The translations under genes were made by a program, and so were the position numbers. A stretch of 8,133 bases of DNA from NCBI GenBank assembly GCA_012515085.1, contig JAAYZB010000121.1:1-8133 (forward strand), written 5' to 3'. A model generated the notes under the pieces. That model made no database searches, had not been told where the DNA came from, and worked only from the letters and a program-made list of their open reading frames with translations. The stretch comes from Acholeplasmataceae bacterium (GTDB lineage: Bacteria > Bacillota_I > Bacilli_A > Izemoplasmatales > Hujiaoplasmataceae). The number at the start of each line of letters is the position of its first letter. Positions within the stretch are counted from its first letter, which is position 1. Positions 1 through 6,758 of the stretch are shown here, piece after piece.

Positions 1-132
1 ACCAGTCAAAAAGCTGTAAGGAGAAGGTAAACTAGTCTGTGATATCATCATAAGTTTATTATAGTAGACAATTACTTTAAAACAAAAAAATAACATGTAA
101 ATTGTCTTACATGTATATATTAGGAGAGGATT
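1..132. other. AT-rich non-coding leader upstream of the isomerase gene
   Basis: No convincing gene lies here. All three forward frames close early (stops at 17-19, 28-30 and 33-35), so the first few bases could be the tail of an upstream gene, but the frame cannot be decided. The stretch contains no CG dinucleotide at all, unlike the coding regions around it. I could not find a clean sigma-A promoter: TATTAT at 57-62 has no acceptable -35 box. The isomerase may therefore be transcribed from a promoter outside the window or from an activator-dependent one. An 8-bp palindrome, TGATATCA, lies at 40-47. The notable element is the inverted repeat at 93-114, listed separately. The Shine-Dalgarno AGGAGAGGA (122-130) sits just before the ATG at 133. 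Confidence 0.6.
93..114. promoter_or_regulatory. Perfect 8-bp inverted repeat, candidate operator before the isomerase gene
   Basis: ACATGTAA (93-100) and TTACATGT (107-114) are exact reverse complements separated by 6 bases (ATTGTC). The repeat ends 18 bases before the isomerase start codon and 7 bases before its Shine-Dalgarno. A dimeric repressor bound here would block transcription of the isomerase-kinase pair. As RNA, the same element could fold into an AU-rich hairpin just before the ribosome site. It has no central CpG and is unlike the palindrome at 4828-4843, so if it is an operator it probably belongs to a different regulator, for example a GntR-type one. The symmetry is seen directly; the function is inferred. 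Confidence 0.45.
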
Positions 133-1893
133 ATGTTGAAACCAAGAATTGGTATCAGAGCAATCATTGACGGCAGACGCGGAGGCATTCGAGAAAGCCT
201 AGAATCGGTATGTGCCGACATGGCGCAAAAAGCCAAACGAATCATCGAAGAAAATTGTTTTTATTTAGATGGCACAGCTGTTGAATGTGTCATCGGCGAA
301 ACGACAATCGGGGGATTTTCGGAAGCCAGCCAAGTTGAAGAGCAGTTTTCCAAAGAGAATGTGACCGCAACATTGTCTGTCACCTCGTGTTGGTGCTATG
401 GGACAGAAACCATGGATACCAACCCCATGACCATCAAGGCGGTCTGGGGACTCAATAACCCCAATCGACCGGGAGCGGTCTATTTAGCAGCTGTCATGGC
501 AGCGCATGCCCAAAAAGGATATCCCGCATTCTCGATCTATGGTGAGGATGTTCAAAACCCAGATGATTCAGAAGTACCGGAAGACGTAAAAACCAAGATC
601 GTTCAATTTGCCCAAGCGGCTATCGCTGTGGGGCAAATGAAAAACCGTTCATACGTCAATATCGGCGCTGTCTCCATGGGCATCATGGGGTCTTATTGCG
701 ATCATCACTTTTTCCAAGAATATCTGGGAATCAGACCAGAATTCGTAGATATGAGCGAGATCAATCGCCGTGTGCAGCTTGAAATCTACGATCACGACGA
801 ATATGACAAAGCCCTGGATTGGGTCAAGAATAATTGCAAGGAAGGTTTTGATAAAAATCAACAATTAAAAACGCGAGAAGAGCTGGACAAAGATTGGGAA
901 TATACCGTGAAAATGACGTTGATTATTCGCGATATCATCCAGGGAAATCCCAAACTTAAGAAAATCGGCAGAGAAGAAGAAGCGCGTGGGCATCACGGTC
1001 TTTTCGGTGGTTTCCAAGGACAAAGGCAATGGACTGACTTTCTACCAAACGGAGATTTCTCTGAAGCAATTCTGAATTCCAGCTTCGACTGGAATGGCAA
1101 GAGACAACCATTGATCATCGCCACGGAAAACGACGGGTTAAATGCGACCGCCATGTATTTCGGTCAAGCGGTAACCGGACAACCCGCCGTATTTGCGGAC
1201 GTTCGGACCTATTGGAGTCCAAAGAGCATTGAACGTTTTACGGGCTGGGTTCCCGAAGGAAAAGCCAAAGACGGATTCATTCATCTGATCAATAGCGGTA
1301 GCGCCGCTTTGGACGGCATCGGGGTTGCCCAAAATGAACAGAATGAGCATTGTATCAAACCATGGTGGAAAACGACCGAAGCCGAACAAAAGAAAATGCT
1401 GGAAATGACAGAATTTTGTCCAGCTGACCGGGATTATTTCCGCGGTGGTGGTTTTTCATCCCGTTTCATCACTAATTATGAAATGCCTTTGACCTTGATT
1501 CGCGTCAATATTGTAGACGGAGTCGGGCCGACGCTGCAAGTCGCCGAAGGCTATTCTTGTGTCGTTCCCGAAAATGTCGCCGATACGATTTGGAAATTGA
1601 CCGACTACACTTGGCCGACCACATTCTTTGTCCCAAACTTGAAAGATAAGAACGGATTCCGCGATGTTCACTCCTTTATGTCCCAGTGGGGAGCTAATCA
1701 TGGGGCATTCGTCTATGGCCATATTGGCAAGGATCTAATTACCCTTTCCAGTATGTTACGAATTCCGGTGGCGTTGCATAATGTGGATGATCAACTCATC
1801 TTCAGACCACATTCATTCGGAGGATTTGGCACCGAAAATCTGGAGTCGGCAGATTATCGGGCTACGAAATATTATGGACCACTCTTCAAATAA
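133..1893 (+). CDS. fucI: L-fucose isomerase family aldose-ketose isomerase (L-fucose/D-arabinose isomerase)
   Basis: This 586-residue cytoplasmic enzyme matches E. coli FucI (591 residues) from end to end. It shares the DGRR..IRESLE start, the CWCYGTETMD segment, RPGAVYLAA, SIYGEDVQ, GGFQGQRQWTD, LNSSFDWNG, FADVRTYWSP, NSGSAALDG and YFRGGGFSSRF. The family interconverts L-fucose and L-fuculose, and also D-arabinose and D-ribulose, using Mn2+. The metal and catalytic residues of the E. coli enzyme (Glu337, Asp361, His528) fall here at Glu332, Asp356 and His523, each with the same offset of five, so the active site is intact. The ATG at 133 is preceded by AGGAGAGGA at ideal spacing and aligns with the family N-terminus. 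The gene's 3' end overlaps the kinase start by 20 bases, implying co-translation. Because that partner kinase is AraB-like, D-arabinose is at least as likely a substrate as L-fucose. Family assignment is very secure; the physiological substrate is not. Confidence 0.96.
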   Translation: MLKPRIGIRAIIDGRRGGIRESLESVCADMAQKAKRIIEENCFYLDGTAVECVIGETTIGGFSEASQVEEQFSKENVTATLSVTSCWCYGTETMDTNPMTIKAVWGLNNPNRPGAVYLAAVMAAHAQKGYPAFSIYGEDVQNPDDSEVPEDVKTKIVQFAQAAIAVGQMKNRSYVNIGAVSMGIMGSYCDHHFFQEYLGIRPEFVDMSEINRRVQLEIYDHDEYDKALDWVKNNCKEGFDKNQQLKTREELDKDWEYTVKMTLIIRDIIQGNPKLKKIGREEEARGHHGLFGGFQGQRQWTDFLPNGDFSEAILNSSFDWNGKRQPLIIATENDGLNATAMYFGQAVTGQPAVFADVRTYWSPKSIERFTGWVPEGKAKDGFIHLINSGSAALDGIGVAQNEQNEHCIKPWWKTTEAEQKKMLEMTEFCPADRDYFRGGGFSSRFITNYEMPLTLIRVNIVDGVGPTLQVAEGYSCVVPENVADTIWKLTDYTWPTTFFVPNLKDKNGFRDVHSFMSQWGANHGAFVYGHIGKDLITLSSMLRIPVALHNVDDQLIFRPHSFGGFGTENLESADYRATKYYGPLFK

Positions 1894-3523
1894 AGACCGC
1901 TATTCGCTTGGCCTGGATTTTGGCACGCTCAGTGTTCGTGCGCTATTGGTCAATTTGGCGAATGGACAAGAGTGTGCCGTATCCGTGCGCAACTATCCCC
2001 ACGCTGTCATGGACGACCAGCTGCCAAACGGGAAGAAACTCCCACAAGATTTTGCGCTTCAACACCCAGAAGATTATATAGATTCGCTGGCGTTTGTCAT
2101 TAAGGATGTCATACGAAAAGCGGGCATTAAAGCTCAACGAATCAAAGGTGTTGGAATTGACTTTACCGCGTGTACACTCTTGCCGGTAACCAAAACAGGA
2201 ATCCCGTTATGTGTTGATGAACAATATAAAGACAATCCCCACGCGTATGTGAAATTATGGAAACACCATGCGGCTCAACCCCAAGCGGATCAGATCAATG
2301 CCATGGCAAGAAGCAGGCAAGAGCCTTTCTTGAAACGCTATGGAGGAATCATTTCCTCGGAATGGCTCTTACCCAAGGCTTTGGAATTGATCGAAAAGGA
2401 TCCCGAAATTTATCAAGCTGCAGATTACTTGGTGGAAGCGGGAGACTGGATTGTTTTTATCTTGACGGGAGAATGGAAACGCAACAGTTGCGCCGCAGGT
2501 TATAAGGCGGGATATGTTGCCAATACGGGATATTACAACTCTGAATTTCTTCATGAATTGAATCCGGAGTTGGATCGCTTACCCAGCAAATTGGGTCCAG
2601 TTTATCCTACGGGATCTTTTGCCGGAAAGGTGACGAAAGCCGCTTCCGATCAATTTGGTCTTGAGGAGGGTACGCCAGTGGCTGTCGCATCGATTGATGC
2701 CCATGTCGCCATGCCCGCTTGTGGTATCACAAAACCAGGGACGATGTTAATGATCATGGGGACCAGCACCTGCCACTTGATTTTGGGAGAAAAGGAAATT
2801 CTTGTCGAGGGAATCAGCGGTATTGTCAAAGATGGAATTTTGGAAGGATATATCGGATACGAAGCCGGTCAAGCTTGTGTCGGCGATCATTTTCAGTGGG
2901 TCGCCGAGCGAATCACACCGCCCGAATATCATCAAGAAGCCAAGGAAAAAGGAATCTCGATCCAAGAATTATTGACGGACAAAATGCAACAAAAACCTTT
3001 GACGGAAAACCAATTGATCGCACTGGATTGGTTTAACGGTGTCCGAAGCGTGTTGGTGGATTCGTCATTGACGGGGCTGATTGCCGGCTTTACGTTAGCC
3101 ACGAAAGCAGAGGATATTTACCAATCTCTGATTGAAGCGACGGCGTTTGGAACGAGAAAGATCATAGAGACATTTGAATCAAGCGGTGTTGCCGTCCAAA
3201 AATTGGTCGCAACCGGTGGAATTGCCGATAAAAATCCGGTTTTGATGCAAATTTATGCCGATATCACCGGTAAAGAAATATTTGTGGGCAAATCGGCTCA
3301 AGCAGTTGCACTAGGAAGTGCCATGTTTGGTGCTTTGGCAGCTGGGAAAGCCAACGGAGGTTTTGATTCGATTGAAGCAACCGCATGTCGTCTTGGGGGG
3401 ATCCGTGAGACAGCCTACCAACCCGATCCGAAGACAAAAGAAATTTATGATACGCTATACCAAAAATATTGTTTGCTACATGATTTTTTTGGAATCGAAC
3501 ACAAAAACGAATTCAAACGTTGA
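1874..3523 (+). CDS. araB: Ribulokinase-family FGGY carbohydrate kinase (AraB-like)
   Basis: This 549-residue kinase transfers phosphate from ATP to a ketose. Its length fits ribulokinases (about 560 residues) better than L-fuculokinase FucK (about 480), and it resembles Bacillus AraB throughout: GLDFGTLSVRALLV near the N-terminus, GIDFTACTLLPV, YVKLWKHHAAQ, RYGGIISSEW, IDAHVAMPA, MIMGTSTCH, GYEAGQACVGDHF, EATAFGTRKIIETF and, in the C-terminal nucleotide lobe, TGGIADKNPVLMQIYAD. Residues I recall as contacting L-ribulose in the B. halodurans enzyme (Ala96, Lys208, Asp274, Glu329) correspond to Ala99, Lys211, Asp275 and Glu330; the Asp is the catalytic base. The frame is open back to an ATG at 1781, but the ATG at 1874 puts the phosphate-binding loop at residue 14 as in the family, so I chose it. 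This start lies inside fucI (20-base overlap) with no strong Shine-Dalgarno, which suggests translational coupling. Known ribulokinases accept D-ribulose as well as L-ribulose, so with a FucI partner the product is probably D-ribulose 5-phosphate (inference). Confidence 0.9.
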   Translation: MDHSSNKDRYSLGLDFGTLSVRALLVNLANGQECAVSVRNYPHAVMDDQLPNGKKLPQDFALQHPEDYIDSLAFVIKDVIRKAGIKAQRIKGVGIDFTACTLLPVTKTGIPLCVDEQYKDNPHAYVKLWKHHAAQPQADQINAMARSRQEPFLKRYGGIISSEWLLPKALELIEKDPEIYQAADYLVEAGDWIVFILTGEWKRNSCAAGYKAGYVANTGYYNSEFLHELNPELDRLPSKLGPVYPTGSFAGKVTKAASDQFGLEEGTPVAVASIDAHVAMPACGITKPGTMLMIMGTSTCHLILGEKEILVEGISGIVKDGILEGYIGYEAGQACVGDHFQWVAERITPPEYHQEAKEKGISIQELLTDKMQQKPLTENQLIALDWFNGVRSVLVDSSLTGLIAGFTLATKAEDIYQSLIEATAFGTRKIIETFESSGVAVQKLVATGGIADKNPVLMQIYADITGKEIFVGKSAQAVALGSAMFGALAAGKANGGFDSIEATACRLGGIRETAYQPDPKTKEIYDTLYQKYCLLHDFFGIEHKNEFKR

Positions 3524-3536
3524 TGACACACAAATG

Positions 3537-3595
3537 AAAAGCACCCATCGCCTATTGACTCGTTTCATAGCGTCAATAGTAGTGGGTGCTTTTTT
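3537..3595. terminator. Intrinsic terminator between convergent genes, probably bidirectional
   Basis: The outer arms AAAAGCACCCA (3537-3547) and TGGGTGCTTTT (3583-3593) pair perfectly. An inner stem TATTGAC (3553-3559) with GTCAATA (3572-3578) encloses a 12-base loop, and a small asymmetric internal loop separates the two stems. On the + strand the hairpin ends in six T's (3590-3595), and it begins 13 bases after the kinase stop codon. Read on the - strand the same structure ends in TTTTCATTTG, and it lies 38 bases past the regulator's stop. It therefore fits termination of both transcripts, more strongly on the + strand. Confidence 0.88.
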
Positions 3596-3633
3596 ATCGG
3601 AAGAGTTAAAGGTTTTTATCAATCAAAATAAGA

Positions 3634-4632
3634 TCATTGTCGAGAGCATTCTTTGACGGAGTTGCCTTCTACCAAAATGCAATCCAACATTTTCTCGGTT
3701 TTTGGGGACGGATCTCCTTGAAGACGTTTGATCACGATTTTGGCAATCTCATAACCAATTTCCTTTAAGGGCTGATAGACAATGGTCAAAGAAGGATTGG
3801 CAATCTGGGAAATGGTGAGATTGTCAAATCCAACCATGGATATTTGTTCGGGCATATCAATTTTCATTTTATTGATGGCCATCAAGGAGGCAGATGTAGT
3901 ATCGGCATTAATGGCAAAGATACAAGTGGGCAGGTTCTTACGCGATAGCAAATCCATCACTTTGTGGTAAGAATCTTCCAGGGTAAAATCCGTGTGGATG
4001 ATATTTTCATCCTTTACCTCGACTTGATGATCCTTCAAAGCGGAAAGATAGCCACGGATCCGTTCATCGGAGGTGTAGACATTTTTACCGCCGGCAATAA
4101 TGGCGATATCGGTATGGCCTTTATCAATAGCGACTTTCGTGCCTTGGTATCCCGCCTTGAAATTGTCGACATAAACCAGGTCTGCTGAATAGTCTTTAAT
4201 GGGTTTATCGAATAAAACAACCGGTTTCGCGATATCTTGAAGATCAGAGCTATTAATGCCGCTCGGAAGGATGATGAAGGAATCAACCACTTTGTTATTT
4301 AGAAAGTGGAGTCGTTCGATTTCTATGGAACGAAGCCCTTCGCAATCGCACACCAATACACCATATCCATAATTATACAAAGCCGTTTCGATTGCGGAGA
4401 TGATCTGAGCGGAGAAAGAAGAATCCAACGTCGGTATGATGATACCGACCGAATAGGATTTGGCAACTTTCAAGCCTCTGGCCAGCATATTAGGAGAGTA
4501 ATTCAATTCATTGATGGCGGATTCAACCCGCTTGCGCACCTCTTTGCGAAGAACACCGTGGTTGATATATTTGCTGACGGTGGAAGGAGCGACTTTGGCC
4601 AATTTGGCCACATCATATATCGTAATAGCCAT
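3634..4632 (-). CDS. LacI/GalR-family transcriptional regulator
   Basis: This 332-residue regulator has the classic LacI-family plan. Residues 3-24 form the helix-turn-helix (TIYDVAKLAKVAPSTVSKYIN). Residues 46-56 form the hinge (SPNMLARGLKV), whose Leu54 should wedge into a central CpG of the operator. From about residue 59 to the end is a periplasmic-binding-protein-like sugar-sensing domain, including SVGIIIPTLDSSF, VGFDNLTISQIANPSLTIVYQP and the closing IAKIVIKRLQG. The ATG at 4632 is preceded on its strand by GGAGG (plus-strand 4640-4644) with 7-base spacing. The gene diverges from the transporter operon and converges on the kinase. The palindrome after the transporter promoter has the CpG-centred form these proteins bind, so its likely job is to repress sugar uptake until a ligand appears. 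The ligand cannot be read from sequence; a pentose, a deoxyhexose or an oligosaccharide are all possible. Confidence 0.94.
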   Translation of the reverse strand: MAITIYDVAKLAKVAPSTVSKYINHGVLRKEVRKRVESAINELNYSPNMLARGLKVAKSYSVGIIIPTLDSSFSAQIISAIETALYNYGYGVLVCDCEGLRSIEIERLHFLNNKVVDSFIILPSGINSSDLQDIAKPVVLFDKPIKDYSADLVYVDNFKAGYQGTKVAIDKGHTDIAIIAGGKNVYTSDERIRGYLSALKDHQVEVKDENIIHTDFTLEDSYHKVMDLLSRKNLPTCIFAINADTTSASLMAINKMKIDMPEQISMVGFDNLTISQIANPSLTIVYQPLKEIGYEIAKIVIKRLQGDPSPKTEKMLDCILVEGNSVKECSRQ

Positions 4633-4661
4633 TCATACGCCTCCAGTTTTCGGTTGATTTT

Positions 4662-4690
4662 ATTGTATCATGCGAGAGGGTATCCGTCAA
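4662..4690 (-). promoter_or_regulatory. Sigma-A-type promoter for the LacI-family regulator gene
   Basis: On the - strand a -35 box TTGACG (plus-strand 4685-4690) is followed by a 17-base spacer and the -10 box TACAAT (4662-4667). The bases before the -10 read TGA, giving an extended -10 (TGnTACAAT). Transcription should start near 4655, leaving a leader of roughly 22 bases that carries the GGAGG ribosome site. No copy of the palindrome found at 4828-4843 overlaps it, so autoregulation through that motif is not evident. Confidence 0.72.
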
Positions 4691-4740
4691 AGGGAAGTCG
4701 TAAAAACCAGAGAACAACGATCTATTTATACTCGGTTCTA

Positions 4741-4760
4741 AACGTCAGTGAACGTCAATG
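4741..4760. repeat. Tandem 10-bp direct repeat upstream of the transporter promoter
   Basis: AACGTCAGTG (4741-4750) is immediately followed by AACGTCAATG (4751-4760), with one mismatch in ten. The 10-base period places both copies on the same face of the helix. The pair ends 24 bases before the -35 box, at about -79 to -60 relative to the predicted start, a common place for an activator that binds direct repeats, such as an AraC-type or response-regulator protein. It could also be chance. No gene for such an activator is in the window. Confidence 0.35.
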
Positions 4761-4784
4761 CGATATTATTTTTAACAGATTGTG

Positions 4785-4813
4785 TTGACTTTTAGAAAAA
4801 GAGAAGTTAAAAT
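4785..4813 (+). promoter_or_regulatory. Sigma-A-type promoter for the transporter operon
   Basis: The -35 box TTGACT (4785-4790) and the -10 box TAAAAT (4808-4813) are separated by exactly 17 bases, close to the housekeeping consensus. The start should be near 4820, giving an untranslated leader of about 69 bases before the permease ATG at 4889. The leader contains the palindrome at 4828-4843 and a run of nine T's (4869-4877) directly before the ribosome site GGGGAG (4878-4883). Confidence 0.78.
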
Positions 4814-4827
4814 GTAAGTGCATACAT

Positions 4828-4843
4828 CGCGAATCGGTTCGCG
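4828..4843. promoter_or_regulatory. Candidate LacI-family operator (CpG-centred palindrome)
   Basis: CGCGAA (4828-4833) and TTCGCG (4838-4843) are exact inverted repeats around TCGG, so the symmetry centre is a CpG at 4835-4836, as expected for a LacI-family operator kinked by the hinge leucine. It lies about 8 to 24 bases downstream of the predicted transcription start, where a bound repressor would block promoter clearance or elongation. The adjacent divergent LacI-family gene is the obvious candidate to bind it. The same bases in RNA could form a 6-bp hairpin. No other copy was noticed near the isomerase gene. Confidence 0.62.
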
Positions 4844-4888
4844 TATACAAAACATATTTTACTTTCGATTTTTTTTTGGGGAGCGATC

Positions 4889-5803
4889 ATGAAAAAGCGA
4901 ACAAAACACCAACGAAAACAAGATCGAGAACTTTTTCTGTTGTGTCTTCCAACGACCATTAAGACCTTGATTTTCGCATACATTCCAATGGTTGGGATTT
5001 ATATGGCGTTTGTGGATTATAAACCCAGTCGTGGTGTTTTTGGAAGTGAATTTGTTGGCCTGGATAATTTTCGCTATTTATTTCAATCAATCGATGCACA
5101 AAGGATATTTTCCAATACGATCTTTTATAATGTTCTGTTCATCATACTGGGAACCATTGTCTCGGTTACCTTGGCATTGCTCTTGTTTGAAATCAACAAT
5201 AAAGTCGCCTTAAAAGTCGTCCAAACGTCGTTTTTTTTACCCTATTTTATCAGTTGGATTTTAGTATCGGTCATTTTACAATCGCTACTGGACTCAACCG
5301 GTTTATTAACGAATTTTATCTATTCCATTACTGGAACTAAAATCAGCTTTTATACGACACCCGGATATTGGCGACTCATTATTGTGCTGGTCTATTTGTG
5401 GAAAAGCGCCGGTGTCAGTGCCATTATTTTTTATGCAACTTTGATCAGTTGTGATAAAAGCATTTATGAAGCTGCTGAGATCGACGGGGCTTCTCGTTGG
5501 CAAAAAATGCTGTATATCAGCATTCCTTACTTAAAAAGGATGATCATAATCACGGGAATCATGTCCGGTGCCAACATATTGAGAAGTGATCTGGGATTGT
5601 TTTTCTACGCCACGCAGGATATCGCCAACTTGTATCCAACAACGGATGTCATCGACACTTACATTTGGCGGATTTTGAGAAAAAGTGGAGAATTCAAAGT
5701 TGGTACCGCTGTTGGATTGGTTCAAGGCGTTGTTGGCTTAGGGTTGACACTTCTTGCCAATAAAATCATTAAAAAAGTCGAACCTTCTGCAGCATTATTT
5801 TAG
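4889..5803 (+). CDS. Carbohydrate ABC transporter permease, LplB/YteP type
   Basis: This 304-residue inner permease subunit is a binding-protein-dependent sugar importer component of the CUT1 class. After a basic N-terminus (MKKRTKHQRKQDR), six hydrophobic segments are visible at about residues 16-42, 78-100, 112-133, 162-184, 214-232 and 272-294. The cytoplasmic EAA loop that docks the ATPase is at about 191-213 (SIYEAAEIDGASRWQKMLYI). The YIPMVGIYMAFVDYKP and FVGLDNF segments are typical of LplB-like permeases, which often carry oligosaccharides or sugar-acid oligomers. The ATG at 4889 follows GGGGAG at 4878-4883. It is the first gene of the operon, 12 bases ahead of the second permease, with which it should form a heterodimer. 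The family is clear; the transported sugar cannot be read from this gene. Confidence 0.93.
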   Translation: MKKRTKHQRKQDRELFLLCLPTTIKTLIFAYIPMVGIYMAFVDYKPSRGVFGSEFVGLDNFRYLFQSIDAQRIFSNTIFYNVLFIILGTIVSVTLALLLFEINNKVALKVVQTSFFLPYFISWILVSVILQSLLDSTGLLTNFIYSITGTKISFYTTPGYWRLIIVLVYLWKSAGVSAIIFYATLISCDKSIYEAAEIDGASRWQKMLYISIPYLKRMIIITGIMSGANILRSDLGLFFYATQDIANLYPTTDVIDTYIWRILRKSGEFKVGTAVGLVQGVVGLGLTLLANKIIKKVEPSAALF

Positions 5804-5815
5804 GGGGGGAGAAAA

Positions 5816-6709
5816 ATGACGAAAATTAAACTGAAAAAATTTGTCGGTAACACACCGATATATATCCCCCTACTGATATTCACGCTTTTCTGTGTTGTTC
5901 CTTTTGTGGTTGTCATCTCCGGATCGTTCTCCGACAATGCTTCAGTCGTTTCTAATGGCGTTCGGCTCGTTCCTCAAGTTTTTTCCTTAACAGCCTATAA
6001 GGTGATATTTGCTTTTTTCTCAAAGATAACTCGAGCGTACGGCGTGGCAATTTTTGTCACGGTTATCGGAACCGTTCTCAATTTAGTCATCATGGTACCC
6101 TTTGCTTTTGCCATTTCAAAACGCGAATTTACGTTTGGATCGAAATTGACTTTTCTGATTTATTTCACAGTGATGTTCAGCGGCGGCTTGATTCCGACTT
6201 ATATCTTGATCAAGCGGTATTTGGGGCTCTATGACACGGTCTGGGTATTGATATTGCCCTTATTGGCCTCACCGGCTTATATCGTTTTGTTGCGAGTTTT
6301 CTTTCAATCCGTCCCCAAAGCATTATATGAATCTGCCGCAATTGACGGAGCCAGTGAATTTCAACAATTGATCCATGTGGGGATTCCACTCGCTCTTCCG
6401 GGAATTGCGGCCATTGCCTTCTTCAGTATGCTCATGTATTGGAATGATCCATATACCGCGATCATTTACATCGAAGACTCGGAATTATTTCCGATTCAGA
6501 TTTTGTTGACGCAAATGACGCAATACATCAACTATATCAAATCAAACGCGTCGGCGAGCGGCGGTTTGATATCTTCGCCAGCGGATATTCCTACGACTAC
6601 AATTTTATTTGCTTTGGGAATTGTCGCTTCTGGACCAATGATTTTCGTATTCTCGTTCTTCCAGAAGTATTTCATCAAAGGACTTACCGCTGGATCAATC
6701 AAAGAATAA
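5816..6709 (+). CDS. Carbohydrate ABC transporter permease, YtcP/LplC type
   Basis: This 297-residue protein is the second membrane subunit of the importer. Hydrophobic segments lie at about residues 14-36, 76-99, 110-132, 140-163, 191-212 and 263-285. The EAA loop is at about 169-190 (ALYESAAIDGASEFQQLIHV). YtcP/LplC hallmarks are the SFSDNASVVSNGVRLVPQVFSLTAY stretch (about 37-61), SGGLIPTYILIKRYLGLYDTVWVLILP (about 122-148) and the C-terminal FFQKYFIKGLTAGSIKE. The start is set by GGGGGGA (5804-5810) right after the previous stop codon, with ATG at 5816. It pairs with the upstream LplB-type permease. The solute-binding gene begins 49 bases downstream. No nucleotide-binding subunit follows within the window, as is common for this transporter class, which shares a general ATPase such as MsmX. 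Confidence 0.93.
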   Translation: MTKIKLKKFVGNTPIYIPLLIFTLFCVVPFVVVISGSFSDNASVVSNGVRLVPQVFSLTAYKVIFAFFSKITRAYGVAIFVTVIGTVLNLVIMVPFAFAISKREFTFGSKLTFLIYFTVMFSGGLIPTYILIKRYLGLYDTVWVLILPLLASPAYIVLLRVFFQSVPKALYESAAIDGASEFQQLIHVGIPLALPGIAAIAFFSMLMYWNDPYTAIIYIEDSELFPIQILLTQMTQYINYIKSNASASGGLISSPADIPTTTILFALGIVASGPMIFVFSFFQKYFIKGLTAGSIKE

Positions 6710-6758
6710 CGGCATAAAAATATAGATATTGCATCAAAAATTGGAGGGAATAAATGAC

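Noticed and set aside
57..62. TATTAT as a -10 box for the isomerase gene
   Set aside because: No recognisable -35 box lies 16-18 bases upstream, and the region is AT-rich enough for chance matches.
1781..1873. Upstream in-frame extension of the kinase
   Set aside because: It encodes 31 residues with no family resemblance, lies inside fucI, and would move the phosphate-binding loop far from the N-terminus.
3318..3656. A 112-codon + strand frame spanning the kinase 3' end and the terminator
   Set aside because: It is the shifted-frame shadow of the kinase and would have to be translated across an intrinsic terminator. It has no ribosome site.
4306..4788. A 160-codon open frame on the + strand across the start of the regulator gene
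   Set aside because: It is antisense to the strongly supported LacI-family gene, resembles no known protein, and runs through both divergent promoters.
4835..4848. Possible CcpA (cre) site on the - strand overlapping the palindrome
   Set aside because: Read as TGTATACGCGAACC-like it departs from the cre consensus at several fixed positions, and the CpG-centred palindrome explains the site better.
4869..4877. Run of nine T's as a terminator or attenuator tail
   Set aside because: The nearest hairpin (4828-4843) ends 25 bases earlier, so it cannot form an intrinsic terminator with this run. It lies directly before a good ribosome site.
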